From: Balneola sp.
Lineage (GTDB): Bacteria; Bacteroidota; Rhodothermia; Balneolales; Balneolaceae
Reading direction: 5' to 3'
DNA: 64,000 bases
Assembly (NCBI GenBank): GCA_002696035.1
Contig: NZQV01000016.1
Coordinates: forward strand, 62,001-126,000
The notes under the pieces: model-generated
What the model saw: only the letters and a program-made list of their open reading frames with translations
Databases searched by the model: none
What the model was told of the DNA's origin: nothing
In this document: in pieces, positions 9,902-17,932 of the stretch
Layout of the letters: each line of letters starts with the position of its first letter
How positions within the stretch are numbered: the first letter of the stretch is position 1
Translations under genes and position numbers: made by a program

Positions 9902-10554
9902 TATGATTCTCCCCAGCCTTTTTCGCCAATAAGCGGTACAAATTTAAAATCTGCCAATTCTTCTCGTTCATATTCATTTTCTGAGACGCGTGTGATCCTC
10001 AGCATCATTTGTTTTTCATCATCTCCAACCGGGATCACTAATCGACCGCCGATACTTAATTGCTGCACCAGGTCATCCGGAACTACAGGGGCCCCGGCTG
10101 TTACCACGATGCCGTCATAGGGGGCATAGGTAGACCATCCCAGCGTTCCATCACCCACTTTCAGCATGGCACGATATCCCAGCTCGTTGAGGGCTTCCTT
10201 TGCTTTATGATATAGTTCCTTATGGCGTTCAACGCTGTAAACTTCGGCTCCCAGCTCACATAAGATCATACATTGATAGCCTGAACCGGTTCCAATTTCC
10301 AGGATCTTATCTCCCTTCTCTACGGCCAATAATTCGGTTTGAGCCGCCACAGTGAAAGGCTGCGAGATCGTTTGTCCCATTCCTATGGGGAGAGCGGTAT
10401 CGTTGTAGGCTTTGGTATGCAGAGCCGTATCAATAAGTTTGTGCCTGGGAATCTTGCCAATAGCCTGAAGCACACGTTCGTCTTCTATGCCTTTTTTGCG
10501 TAGTTGCTCTACCAGCTGCTTTCGCGGTCGTACAAATCTGCGGTCGTCCTTCAC
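9901..10554 (-). CDS. pcm: Protein-L-isoaspartate O-methyltransferase
   Basis: A 217-residue cytoplasmic SAM-dependent methyltransferase that methylates isoaspartyl and D-aspartyl residues in aged proteins to start their repair. Visible motifs are PIGMGQTISQPFTVA (substrate-contact loop, near residue 77), SAM motif I ILEIGTGSGYQC (near 106), and PYDGIVVTAGAPVVPD. The length is normal for the family. It is the first gene of a two-gene unit and shares one base with the GTG start of the DUF368 gene. It diverges from lgt across about 300 bp. Confidence 0.95.
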   Translation of the reverse strand: MKDDRRFVRPRKQLVEQLRKKGIEDERVLQAIGKIPRHKLIDTALHTKAYNDTALPIGMGQTISQPFTVAAQTELLAVEKGDKILEIGTGSGYQCMILCELGAEVYSVERHKELYHKAKEALNELGYRAMLKVGDGTLGWSTYAPYDGIVVTAGAPVVPDDLVQQLSIGGRLVIPVGDDEKQMMLRITRVSENEYEREELADFKFVPLIGEKGWGES

Positions 10555-10786
10555 CTGCGTTCGATTAATTCCCTGTTATATTGACAAAACAAGTATAGGC
10601 ATTTAGCTAAAAAAATGAGGTGTCTATTTTGGGTTCATTTGCTCCATAACCAGTATCAGTAGCGCGAATATGCTCTCAGGATATTAAATGCGTTCCGGAC
10701 TATAATAGCCGGGGACAGTAATTTTTCAGATAACTTCAAAAAAATATGTTTTAGATTGTATTTACTGAATCTTCAAGCATCCATAG

Positions 10787-10815
10787 TTGAGATTTTTTTA
10801 TCGGGGGTAGCTTTG
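10787..10815 (+). promoter_or_regulatory. Putative lgt promoter, Bacteroidota type
   Basis: TTG (10787-10789) and an exact TAnnTTTG box (TAGCTTTG 10808-10815) are 18 bases apart. The box is about 35 bases before the lgt ATG. This is the best match to the TTG/TAnnTTTG pattern in the window and supports the taxonomic reading. Confidence 0.6.
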
Positions 10816-10850
10816 TATTTTCGGAGCGACTTTTCATTCTTAATTGAATT

Positions 10851-11678
10851 ATGATTTTAGCTTTATTGGATAACCTGAGATGGGGCATCGACCCTGTGAT
10901 ATTTGAATTAGGTCCTCTTGCCCCCCGCTGGTATGGACTACTTTTTGCCGGGGCTTTTGTATCCGGTTATATGTTTGGGGTGAAGATGTGGAAAGATGCG
11001 GGACGCAAAGTGGAAGAAATGGAAAGTGTTCTCACCTGGATCTTAGTAGCCACGGTTATTGGCGCCCGGCTTGGGCATGTGATATTCTACGACCCCTCCT
11101 ATTATCTCCGAAACCTGGATGAAGTACTGGCTATCTGGAAAGGCGGGTTGGCGAGTCACGGTGCAGCCATTGCCATTGTCATTGCAATGTACTACCTGGC
11201 TAAAAAACACGCCGGGATGAGTTTCTGGTGGCTGGCAGACCGGGTTGTGATCCCAACAGCGATCGGTGGAGCTTTCATCAGAACGGGTAACTTTTTCAAC
11301 TCAGAAATATATGGTCATGAAACGGATTCCGCTTTTGGAGTCGTCTTCACCAATCTGCCAGGACCATTAGGAATGGTTCCAAGGCACCCAACCATGTTAT
11401 ATGAAGCCGTTCTATGTATCGCAGTATTTGCTGTGCTTTGGTTCATTTATAAAAAATATAAAGCCCATCCGCCGGAAGGTTCGCTATTTGGCATGTTCCT
11501 GATCCTGTTATTTTCCGGAAGATTTTTCCTTGAATACACAAAGATCCCTCAAGCCAATTTCGCCAGCGACTGGATGTTCAACATGGGGCAGCTGCTTAGC
11601 ATCCCAATGGTACTCGGAGGCTTGTATATTGTAGTCAAAATGGTGAATTGGAATAAAGTGGGGGAAGCCAAAACCTGA
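10851..11678 (+). CDS. lgt: Prolipoprotein diacylglyceryl transferase
   Basis: An inner-membrane enzyme that moves a diacylglyceryl group from phosphatidylglycerol to the lipobox cysteine of prolipoproteins, the first step of lipoprotein maturation. The 275-residue sequence has the expected seven-helix pattern and the family motifs: ARLGHVIFYDPSYY, the GGLASHG segment with its essential His, and the signature RTGNFFNSEIYG near residue 144. Several predicted lipoproteins in this window (M28 peptidase, acetamidase-like protein, serpin) would be its substrates. It is convergent with the porin, with only 9 bp between stop codons and no terminator seen. Confidence 0.96.
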   Translation: MILALLDNLRWGIDPVIFELGPLAPRWYGLLFAGAFVSGYMFGVKMWKDAGRKVEEMESVLTWILVATVIGARLGHVIFYDPSYYLRNLDEVLAIWKGGLASHGAAIAIVIAMYYLAKKHAGMSFWWLADRVVIPTAIGGAFIRTGNFFNSEIYGHETDSAFGVVFTNLPGPLGMVPRHPTMLYEAVLCIAVFAVLWFIYKKYKAHPPEGSLFGMFLILLFSGRFFLEYTKIPQANFASDWMFNMGQLLSIPMVLGGLYIVVKMVNWNKVGEAKT

Positions 11679-11687
11679 TCCTATTTC

Positions 11688-12938
11688 CTAAAATCCCAAG
11701 ATCAATCTAAGTCCGCCAACCATGGCATTATCCAAAACGGGGTTGAAACCGGGATTTAGGATATATTGGGTATTTAGCTGCAGGTCTGCATAATCATTGA
11801 GAGAAAACAGGTGCGTAAGCTCGAAATTCGTTTCTGCCTTTTCCGGCCTACCATCTCCGATGAAGGTATTGTTGATGTATTCTGTTCCCGCTGACGCCCA
11901 CGCCACTGCAAAGCCGGACTGATCTTTTGATCTTTGTTTAAAGAGTCCTTTAACCACAAACCCTGCGCCAAAAAATCCTCCAATTTCCTGAACTTCTGTG
12001 TTTGATATTCCTGCTCTGCCAAATATCTGAAGACTCTCAGGGATCTGTTCTCCCTCACTTTCCGTAAGAATTTCATATTCACCAAGAGCATAGATCCCAA
12101 ATTCTGTTTGTTGATATCCATCGGTGAAAGTGTCTCGCTTGTCTGAATAAAACCATCCACCCAATGCTATGCTGTTATCCGATGAAATACCGGGAGCCAG
12201 CAGATTCTGCCTGCGCGAAGTACGATTTCTTTGCTGAAGCTCCATTCCAGACACAGAATGATACCCAACTTCACCAATTACAAACACTCCGTTCGATTTT
12301 CTTAACTTCACCTTAGTTCCTTTGGAGTTAGCGGGATCTGATGGCACTCCATCCAGAACCGCTCCTTGTATCACCATCCCGGAAAATGGATTTATTTTAA
12401 GACGAGCAGCCAGCGAAGTGTATGGAAAAGTTGATGGTCCCATCACCCCGCTTGAGGCAATGGTAGGATCAAGCCCATGTGAACTATTCAAAAACAACAA
12501 ACTGCTGTTCAGCACATTGAACTCAGAGTTGATATCGTATAGCCCAACCAATAAGGAGCTGTTTGCAAGAAAAAACTTCTTTTGCACCCAGGCTTCAAAT
12601 ATACGCCAGGAATTCTCTGTCTCAATATTACTCACTCCTTGTATATCTCCGGTCAAAGCTGAAATGCCGCTACCTTGATTTCCAAGTCCATATACATAGA
12701 AGGTTGTCCCTCCGAGACCAAAGGGAAGTGTCTCGAAATGGGCTTCCAGGTTTACATCAAGATTGTCCATATACCTGAGCCCCGTGGCATTCCCTCCGTT
12801 AAAATTTCCAAAAATATCCACGGTATAAGTTACACTTAGGGAAAATGGATTTGAGCTTTCCTCCTGTTGCGCTATTGTCGGCTCAAAAAATCCAGCTAGA
12901 ATCACCACCGTAAATAAAAGTACATATATCCTCATCAT
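11688..12938 (-). CDS. OprB-like carbohydrate-selective porin
   Basis: A 416-residue outer-membrane beta-barrel protein with an N-terminal signal peptide (cleavage after about residue 23, TIAQ/QEES). The segment VGLYDINSEFNVLNSSLLFLNSSHG and the alternating strand pattern to a C-terminal LRLILGF (terminal Phe, typical of BAM substrates) match the OprB/CarO carbohydrate porin family. OprB porins admit glucose and other sugars in Gram-negative bacteria; some homologues have wider specificity. MM at the start gives two possible initiation codons three bases apart. It stands alone between lgt (convergent) and a ZIP transporter (divergent), so the cargo cannot be deduced from neighbours. Confidence 0.85.
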   Translation of the reverse strand: MMRIYVLLFTVVILAGFFEPTIAQQEESSNPFSLSVTYTVDIFGNFNGGNATGLRYMDNLDVNLEAHFETLPFGLGGTTFYVYGLGNQGSGISALTGDIQGVSNIETENSWRIFEAWVQKKFFLANSSLLVGLYDINSEFNVLNSSLLFLNSSHGLDPTIASSGVMGPSTFPYTSLAARLKINPFSGMVIQGAVLDGVPSDPANSKGTKVKLRKSNGVFVIGEVGYHSVSGMELQQRNRTSRRQNLLAPGISSDNSIALGGWFYSDKRDTFTDGYQQTEFGIYALGEYEILTESEGEQIPESLQIFGRAGISNTEVQEIGGFFGAGFVVKGLFKQRSKDQSGFAVAWASAGTEYINNTFIGDGRPEKAETNFELTHLFSLNDYADLQLNTQYILNPGFNPVLDNAMVGGLRLILGF

Positions 12939-13118
12939 CGAAACTTCTCTTAGATCCGTAACCTCATATGCTCACTTTTTCTCTTATCGTAGTAAAGTAA
13001 GCTTTCTTAAACCTCATTTTTCTTCCGATTATTTTGACTGAATTTAAACTACTTTGATCTCCTCTGCTGTTTAGGGAATGATTTTTTTGATCTCTATATT
13101 CATCGCCAATCAACTCCT

Positions 13119-13868
13119 ATGGATATACTAAACGAACCCATAACCCAGGTTTTCTTGTATGCACTGCTTACCGCGGTAGCAACCGGACTGGGCGCTATTC
13201 CCTTCTTTTTTATTAAAGATATATCCGACTCTTTGTTGGGGAAATCAAATGCTGCAGCTTCGGGATTGATGTTAGCAGCCAGTTTTAGCCTCATCATGGA
13301 AGGGTATAGCATTGATCAGTGGATGACGCTTGGCGGAATGCTTTCCGGAGTGATCATTGTAGTGCTTGCCAACAAGTGGATGGAAGGCCGTGCCGAGATC
13401 GAGATCACCGATATTGCCAGCGGAAAACGCATGGCTATGCTTATGTTTTTAGGAATCATGACGGTACACTCTTTTGCAGAAGGCGTAAGTGTTGGGGTTT
13501 CTTTCGCCAGTACTATGGAATTTGGGGTTTTCATTGCCATTGCCATCGCTGTTCACAATATCCCGGAAGGCCTGGCAATTAGCTTGGTGATGGTGCCACA
13601 AGGAACTTCTCCGCTAAAAGCCGTATGGTGGAGTATCTTTTCAAGTTTGCCCCAGCCATTGATGGCTATCCCCGCTTTTGTATTTGTAGAGGTTTTTCAG
13701 CAATACCTTCCACTGGGATTGGGATTAGCCGCCGGAGCAATGATCTGGATGGTATTTGCAGATCTGATACCTGAGGCACTGGAAAAGTGTGAACCTAAAA
13801 AAGTGGGGCTTTGGGTAACCCTCGCTATCTTGGCTATGAGTGCATTCCAGATCTTAATTGGGCATTAA
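13119..13868 (+). CDS. ZIP family divalent metal transporter
   Basis: A 249-residue polytopic inner-membrane protein of the ZIP family, which brings Zn2+, Fe2+ or Mn2+ into the cytoplasm. The two metal-binding helices are visible: HSFAEG at residues 117-122 and HNIPEG at 146-151, the helix IV/V signature. Eight hydrophobic segments are recognisable. The cytoplasmic loop near residues 88-104 lacks the His-rich tract seen in many zinc-specific members. It could resemble ZupT or the plant-type ZTP29 group. A terminator shared with the convergent mscS gene follows the stop. Confidence 0.92.
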   Translation: MDILNEPITQVFLYALLTAVATGLGAIPFFFIKDISDSLLGKSNAAASGLMLAASFSLIMEGYSIDQWMTLGGMLSGVIIVVLANKWMEGRAEIEITDIASGKRMAMLMFLGIMTVHSFAEGVSVGVSFASTMEFGVFIAIAIAVHNIPEGLAISLVMVPQGTSPLKAVWWSIFSSLPQPLMAIPAFVFVEVFQQYLPLGLGLAAGAMIWMVFADLIPEALEKCEPKKVGLWVTLAILAMSAFQILIGH

Positions 13869-13891
13869 AAAAACCGGACATTGCTGTCCGG
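13867..13891 (-). terminator. Bidirectional terminator between ZIP gene and mscS
   Basis: A 7-bp G+C-rich perfect stem (CCGGACA 13874-13880 with TGTCCGG 13885-13891) and a TTGC loop. Read on the minus strand it is followed by seven T residues, so it is strongest for the mscS-like gene. On the plus strand only CCTTT follows, but it lies directly after the ZIP stop. Confidence 0.85.
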
Positions 13892-13923
13892 CCTTTAAAT
13901 TGCTCTTAAAAAAGCGGCTTAAA

Positions 13924-14817
13924 TTATTTCGTTTTACCATTCTGAAGCATTGAATCCAGCTTTTCGCCACCACGAATTCCAAAATCCAGGGTTCTGATAG
14001 GATATGGGATCATAATATCGTTTTCATCAAATGCTTTTTTCAGTCTGATAATGGCTTCACTTCGGGCTCCAAGATATTGGGGAAGCACCTCGAAATCGAT
14101 CCAAAACCGGAGTTTGAAGTCGACTGAGCTCCCACCAAAAGAATCATAATATAGTTCTACATCTTTGGATTTGTCACGCGCATCCAAGCCTTCAATGGCT
14201 TCAATGGCTACTTTACGGGCTTTCTCCAAATCATCTCCATAGGAGACTCCGCATTCCAGGTCGATACGTCGCATTCCTGTTTTTGTGAAGTTAGTAAATG
14301 GGTTTTCATACACTGACTTATTTGGTACATATACAATTTGTCCCTGCGGCGTACGAATCACCGTATTTCTGAGATTCAGTTTCTGTACGGTTCCAAAATA
14401 CCCGTTCGTATCAATGATATCTCCAATACCGAAGGGATGCCGAATAGAAAGGAGCACTCCCGATATAAAGTTAGAGGCGATATCCTGAAAGGCAAAACCC
14501 AAAGCCAAACCTATGATACCGGCACCGGCAAGCAGACTGGTTACAGCGCCATCAAGATTTAAAATACTGAGAGCAAAGAACACCCCGGCTGTGAGCACCA
14601 ATACGCTGATAACCGTTTGTATCAAACCTGTGACTGTTTTGTTTTCCGTCACTTGCCCAAGCAGCTTCCCTACCGTATTTTTGATCACTTTGGCCAATGC
14701 GTAAAATATGACAACAACCAATAAAGCCATTGCCAGATTAGGAAGCATTTCGATGGCCGTGCTAAGCCACATTTCCAGTTTACCTACTACGGTATCATAA
14801 ATATTGTTCAATTCCAT
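13924..14817 (-). CDS. mscS: MscS family small-conductance mechanosensitive channel
   Basis: A 297-residue inner-membrane channel that opens on membrane tension to release solutes during osmotic downshock. There are three N-terminal hydrophobic segments (about 20-40, 63-85 and 90-110), the pore helix region GAGIIGLALGFAFQDIASNF, and the cytoplasmic beta domain with RHPFGIGDIIDTNGYFGTV and VIRTPQGQIVYVPNKSV. The C-terminal alpha-beta domain ends RTLDFGIRGGEK. The length equals the minimal E. coli MscS type, so there is no extra sensor domain. It is a single gene with a good terminator. Confidence 0.95.
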   Translation of the reverse strand: MELNNIYDTVVGKLEMWLSTAIEMLPNLAMALLVVVIFYALAKVIKNTVGKLLGQVTENKTVTGLIQTVISVLVLTAGVFFALSILNLDGAVTSLLAGAGIIGLALGFAFQDIASNFISGVLLSIRHPFGIGDIIDTNGYFGTVQKLNLRNTVIRTPQGQIVYVPNKSVYENPFTNFTKTGMRRIDLECGVSYGDDLEKARKVAIEAIEGLDARDKSKDVELYYDSFGGSSVDFKLRFWIDFEVLPQYLGARSEAIIRLKKAFDENDIMIPYPIRTLDFGIRGGEKLDSMLQNGKTK

Positions 14818-14967
14818 AACTCCTTATGTTTCAGTTGATTCATTCAGTGTAAACAAGGGTTTTGAATCTTATTTTGTTCCATACCCGCCTTAATTACTGA
14901 TTATTATTTAATTGAATGCATCAATATCTTATGGCTTAAAATTTTATCGAGAGCACTGTAATTAAAC

Positions 14968-15696
14968 ATGGCAAGACCTAAAACCTACTCTAAAGAAAAG
15001 ATCACAGTTGCGAAATTGGATGTTGACGTTCACCGGAAGAACATCAAGAATCTAAATTTACGGGTCTATCCTTCAGAGCAAAAAATTCGGTTATCGGTTC
15101 CCCGTCGCACTCCTGAAAAGACCATCATTCAATTTCTCACCGATAAGTTACCGTGGATCAAAAAGCACCTTCAGCAGAAAAGAAAGGCCCCGGTCAACAG
15201 AACACTGAATTTTGTTTCGGGTGAAAAACATTGGGTCTGGGGACAGGAGTTTGAGCTTCAGATACTTGAAAAGCGCCAGAAGCCAAGCGTTGAAACCAAT
15301 GGACAGATATTAAAAATGACGGTTCGCCCTGACAGTGAAACCGCTAAAAAAGCATCTGTCCTGAAGGAGTGGTATCGAGCTGAGTTAAAACGTGAGATCC
15401 CTAAGCTGATCGAGAAATGGGAACCCATGATGCAGGTTTCTGTTGCTGAATTTGGGGTGAAGGACATGATAACACGCTGGGGAACCTGCAACATCAGAGC
15501 GCGGCGTATCTGGCTAAATTTACAGCTCGCTCATAAAAGACCTGAACTACTCGAATATGTGGTGGTCCACGAAATGACACACTTGCACGAACGCCTCCAC
15601 AACAAACGTTTTTATGGATTGATGAGTCAATTTCTCCCCAACTGGAAGGCATTGCAGGATGAGTTAAATGGTAAAAGCTCGATGAAAAGTTGTTGA
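14968..15696 (+). CDS. YgjP-like (DUF45, SprT-related) zinc metallopeptidase
   Basis: A 242-residue protein of the YgjP/DUF45 family. The zinc site is HEMTHLHERLH: His201, Glu202 and His205 of the HExxH motif with His211 as third ligand (HExxHx5H). Upstream, MITRWGTCN matches the family's conserved SRWGSC-like motif. Such proteins are annotated as metal-dependent hydrolases; homologues are often found with type I restriction loci but also stand alone, as here. No restriction genes are nearby. The cellular role is unknown. Confidence 0.9.
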   Translation: MARPKTYSKEKITVAKLDVDVHRKNIKNLNLRVYPSEQKIRLSVPRRTPEKTIIQFLTDKLPWIKKHLQQKRKAPVNRTLNFVSGEKHWVWGQEFELQILEKRQKPSVETNGQILKMTVRPDSETAKKASVLKEWYRAELKREIPKLIEKWEPMMQVSVAEFGVKDMITRWGTCNIRARRIWLNLQLAHKRPELLEYVVVHEMTHLHERLHNKRFYGLMSQFLPNWKALQDELNGKSSMKSC

Positions 15697-15827
15697 TCTT
15701 TGGGGAAGAAATATATCCTTTAGCAACATATTACCTCTTCACCAACTAACTATTTCACCCACCCAAAAGTTTTCGTCTTCGATGGCATCTAAGCTAATGA
15801 ACACCAACTTAGATGGAGCACCATCCC

Positions 15828-16328
15828 ATGAAAACACACATTAGATCTTTAACCATTTTCATTCTGTTGGTTGCATTCACAACCAACCTGAATGCTCAGC
15901 AACGATACAACAGAGCAGATAGCCCTCGTTTCGACCGACAGGAACGCATGCAAATGATGCAGAATCAACCCGGGGCTCAGCATCTGCGCCTCATTGAAAT
16001 GCTTAACCTCGATGAAGACCAAAAAGCCGCCATTGAGAAAATTCACCTGAACGGACAAAAGGAGATGCTGACGTTTCGCACTACACTTCAGCAAAAGCAG
16101 GCCGAACTTCGCGCTCTATCTGTAGGCGATAATTATGACAAATCGAAAGTCACTACACTTGCAGATGAGATCGGTGAGTTGCGGGCCAATATGCTCAAAC
16201 AAAGAGCTGCTCATCAACAACAGATCAAACAGATCTTAAATGAAGAGCAGCGTATCAAGTTTGACAGTTTTCATCTGAATCGCGGTTGCAAAATGGGGGC
16301 TTTCCGCGGGCAGCGATGGAATCGGTAG
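15828..16328 (+). CDS. Spy/CpxP-like periplasmic chaperone
   Basis: About 166 residues with a signal peptide (MKTHIRSLTIFILLVAFTTN then LNAQ cleavage) and an all-helical, Gln/Arg-rich mature part. Two LTxxQ-type motifs are recognisable in degenerate form: LNLDEDQ and, near the end, LNEEQRIKFD. Proteins of this fold (Spy, CpxP, ZraP) are ATP-independent periplasmic chaperones or stress sensors. ATG 15828 is preferred over the in-frame ATG at 15813 because TGGAG lies at the right distance and the signal peptide then starts correctly. A strong terminator follows, so it is transcribed apart from the sigma-factor operon 65 bp away but is a natural member of its regulon. Confidence 0.8.
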   Translation: MKTHIRSLTIFILLVAFTTNLNAQQRYNRADSPRFDRQERMQMMQNQPGAQHLRLIEMLNLDEDQKAAIEKIHLNGQKEMLTFRTTLQQKQAELRALSVGDNYDKSKVTTLADEIGELRANMLKQRAAHQQQIKQILNEEQRIKFDSFHLNRGCKMGAFRGQRWNR

Positions 16329-16340
16329 TAGCTTGAACCT

Positions 16341-16374
16341 AAAATGCGGGGAGCAACATCCCTGCATTTTTTTT
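16341..16374 (+). terminator. Rho-independent terminator of the Spy-like gene
   Basis: An 11-bp stem with one G-T pair (AAAATGCGGGG 16341-16351 with CCCTGCATTTT 16360-16370), an eight-base loop and eight T residues. It lies 12 bp after the stop and 20 bp before the sigma factor ATG, so the sigma gene promoter must overlap or read through it. Confidence 0.9.
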
Positions 16375-16393
16375 AAGCGCTCAGCTGAGTATC

Positions 16394-17026
16394 ATGTCTG
16401 TATCAACCCAAATACCATCATTCCAAAACTTCAAAAAGATCAAGGAATCAGAACTTTTAATTCGACTTCAGCAAGGTGATGAAGCCGCATTCAAACATTT
16501 GGTGAATACGCACAAAGATCAGGTGTATAACACTTGCCTGGGATTTTTGCGAAATCACCACGATGCGGAAGATATTGCACAAGAGGTCTTTATGAAGGTA
16601 TATGACTCGATCGGAGATTTCAGGGAAGATGCTGCGCTTTCAACATGGATCTATCGTATTGCCGTTACAAAATCACTGGAGCAGATCCGGTATCGGAAAC
16701 GACAAAAACGATCCGGTTTTTTTAAGGCAATTAGTTCTTTTTTCGGAAATGAAGGAGCTGAGGAAGTTGATGGATCCAATTTTATGCATCCGGGGCTTGA
16801 ACTTGAGAATAAAGAGCGTGCCGGTATCTTGTTTGGGGAAATTGAAAAACTGACCGAAAAACAGCGAACGGCCTTCACTCTGCAAAAGGTGGAAGGGCTG
16901 AGTTATCAGGAGGTGGCTGATGTGATGAAAATGAGTGTTCCAGCAGTGGAATCACTTTTATACCGGGCCCGAGAAAACTTAAAAAAGCAGCTTCACGATT
17001 ATTATCAACAAAACGAAATGGATTGA
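16394..17026 (+). CDS. ECF-type RNA polymerase sigma factor
   Basis: A 210-residue sigma-70 family protein with only regions 2 and 4. Region 2 is visible as HHDAEDIAQEVFMKVYDSI and ALSTWIYRIAVTKSLEQIR; region 4 as LTEKQRTAFTLQKVEGLSYQEVADVM followed by SVPAVESLLYRARENLKK. It would direct RNA polymerase to stress-response promoters when released from its anti-sigma. It is followed at 3 bp by a membrane protein and then a membrane-anchored Spy/CnrX-like protein, an arrangement like cnrYXH of metal-resistant bacteria. A 40-residue basic and acidic linker separates the two domains. Confidence 0.93.
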   Translation: MSVSTQIPSFQNFKKIKESELLIRLQQGDEAAFKHLVNTHKDQVYNTCLGFLRNHHDAEDIAQEVFMKVYDSIGDFREDAALSTWIYRIAVTKSLEQIRYRKRQKRSGFFKAISSFFGNEGAEEVDGSNFMHPGLELENKERAGILFGEIEKLTEKQRTAFTLQKVEGLSYQEVADVMKMSVPAVESLLYRARENLKKQLHDYYQQNEMD

Positions 17027-17029
17027 ACC

Positions 17030-17365
17030 ATGGGATCAAAAAAACATATTGAGCATGAAGTTGAGAAAACTTTACATGCATTGGACAGGATAGAACGAGC
17101 CCAAACTGATGATTTTTTCTATAGCAGATTACAGGCTAAGATCGAACAGCAGAATGAGCCGGCTTTACCTCAGCAATCTCGAGAGTTTGGTTTTGCTTTC
17201 TCGGTTGCAGCAGTAGTGCTGATCCTCATCCTGAATGTAGCATCTATTTATATACACGGTAATTATACCGCAACTGAGGAGTCATCTGTTGTGAACTATG
17301 AAGAGCAACTGATGGCCGACTATCAGCTTTTTGACCTGAGCTATTACACCCAAACGGAGGAATAA
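17030..17365 (+). CDS. Single-span membrane protein, candidate anti-sigma factor
   Basis: A 111-residue protein: a hydrophilic N-terminal helix region (residues 1-55, cytoplasmic by prediction), one transmembrane segment (about 60-82, AFSVAAVVLILILNVASIYI) and a short acidic external tail. The topology and position, 3 bp behind an ECF sigma gene and 4 bp before a periplasmic sensor-like gene, suit a small anti-sigma factor such as CnrY. No zinc-binding anti-sigma HxxxCxxC motif is present. The function is inferred from context; sequence alone gives no family. Confidence 0.7.
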   Translation: MGSKKHIEHEVEKTLHALDRIERAQTDDFFYSRLQAKIEQQNEPALPQQSREFGFAFSVAAVVLILILNVASIYIHGNYTATEESSVVNYEEQLMADYQLFDLSYYTQTEE

Positions 17366-17369
17366 AAAC

Positions 17370-17879
17370 ATGGATATTGAAAAAAAATACCGTTGGTCAC
17401 TTACCGGTTTCATCATCATGGTGGTAATAAATATTGGGATCTTACTCACTTTATGGATGAACCTGCCTGACCCAAGAAACGGATTCTCAGATCGCGGAAA
17501 TAGTTTTCAGGATTCCAGGCCTATGCATGAATATTTTCAGGAAAGACTGAACCTGACCCATGCACAGCTTGATACAGTTTCATCACTACGAAGACGCCAC
17601 TACCGGGATATGAGGGAGAATAGGCGGCAACTTGACGAGAAACGAAAAGCATATATCGACTTTGTTATGAGTGAGCGAGACGATAATGAAGCATTCCGCG
17701 ACTCCTTGCTAAATGAACTCACGCATCACTACACAAAAATGGAACGGGAGATGTTCTTGCACATGCGAGAAATGCGTAGCGTTTTAGATGAAGAACAACA
17801 ACGAGCCTTTGGCGAAATGATGAAACGCTCTTTTGGCAGGAATAATGTACAACAACAAAGGTCTCATAAAAGGCGGTGA
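17370..17879 (+). CDS. Membrane-anchored Spy/CnrX-like periplasmic sensor
   Basis: A 169-residue protein with an uncleaved N-terminal membrane anchor (about residues 9-31) and a periplasmic helical domain rich in Arg, Glu, His and Met. It shows ERLNLTHAQLDTV, the long charged helices RRRHYRDMRENRRQLDEKRKA (residue run shortened), and a second LTxxQ-like site at LDEEQQRAFGEMM. This matches the heavy-metal sensor / Spy superfamily (CnrX, ZraP). In Cnr the equivalent protein controls the anti-sigma. GGAGG sits at the end of the preceding gene, nine bases from this ATG, so the two are translationally linked. What it senses (metal or unfolded protein) is unknown. Confidence 0.78.
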   Translation: MDIEKKYRWSLTGFIIMVVINIGILLTLWMNLPDPRNGFSDRGNSFQDSRPMHEYFQERLNLTHAQLDTVSSLRRRHYRDMRENRRQLDEKRKAYIDFVMSERDDNEAFRDSLLNELTHHYTKMEREMFLHMREMRSVLDEEQQRAFGEMMKRSFGRNNVQQQRSHKRR

Positions 17880-17932
17880 TCCCTTTCCGCATCCGTTCGA
17901 TGTTCATTTGGTAATTCCGTATCTTTAGAGAT

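Noticed and set aside
16374-16385. AAGCGCTCAGC before the ECF sigma gene as a fifth copy of the operator
   Set aside because: Only seven core bases match; the flanking AA and CCA present in the other four sites are missing, and it overlaps the Spy-gene terminator tail.
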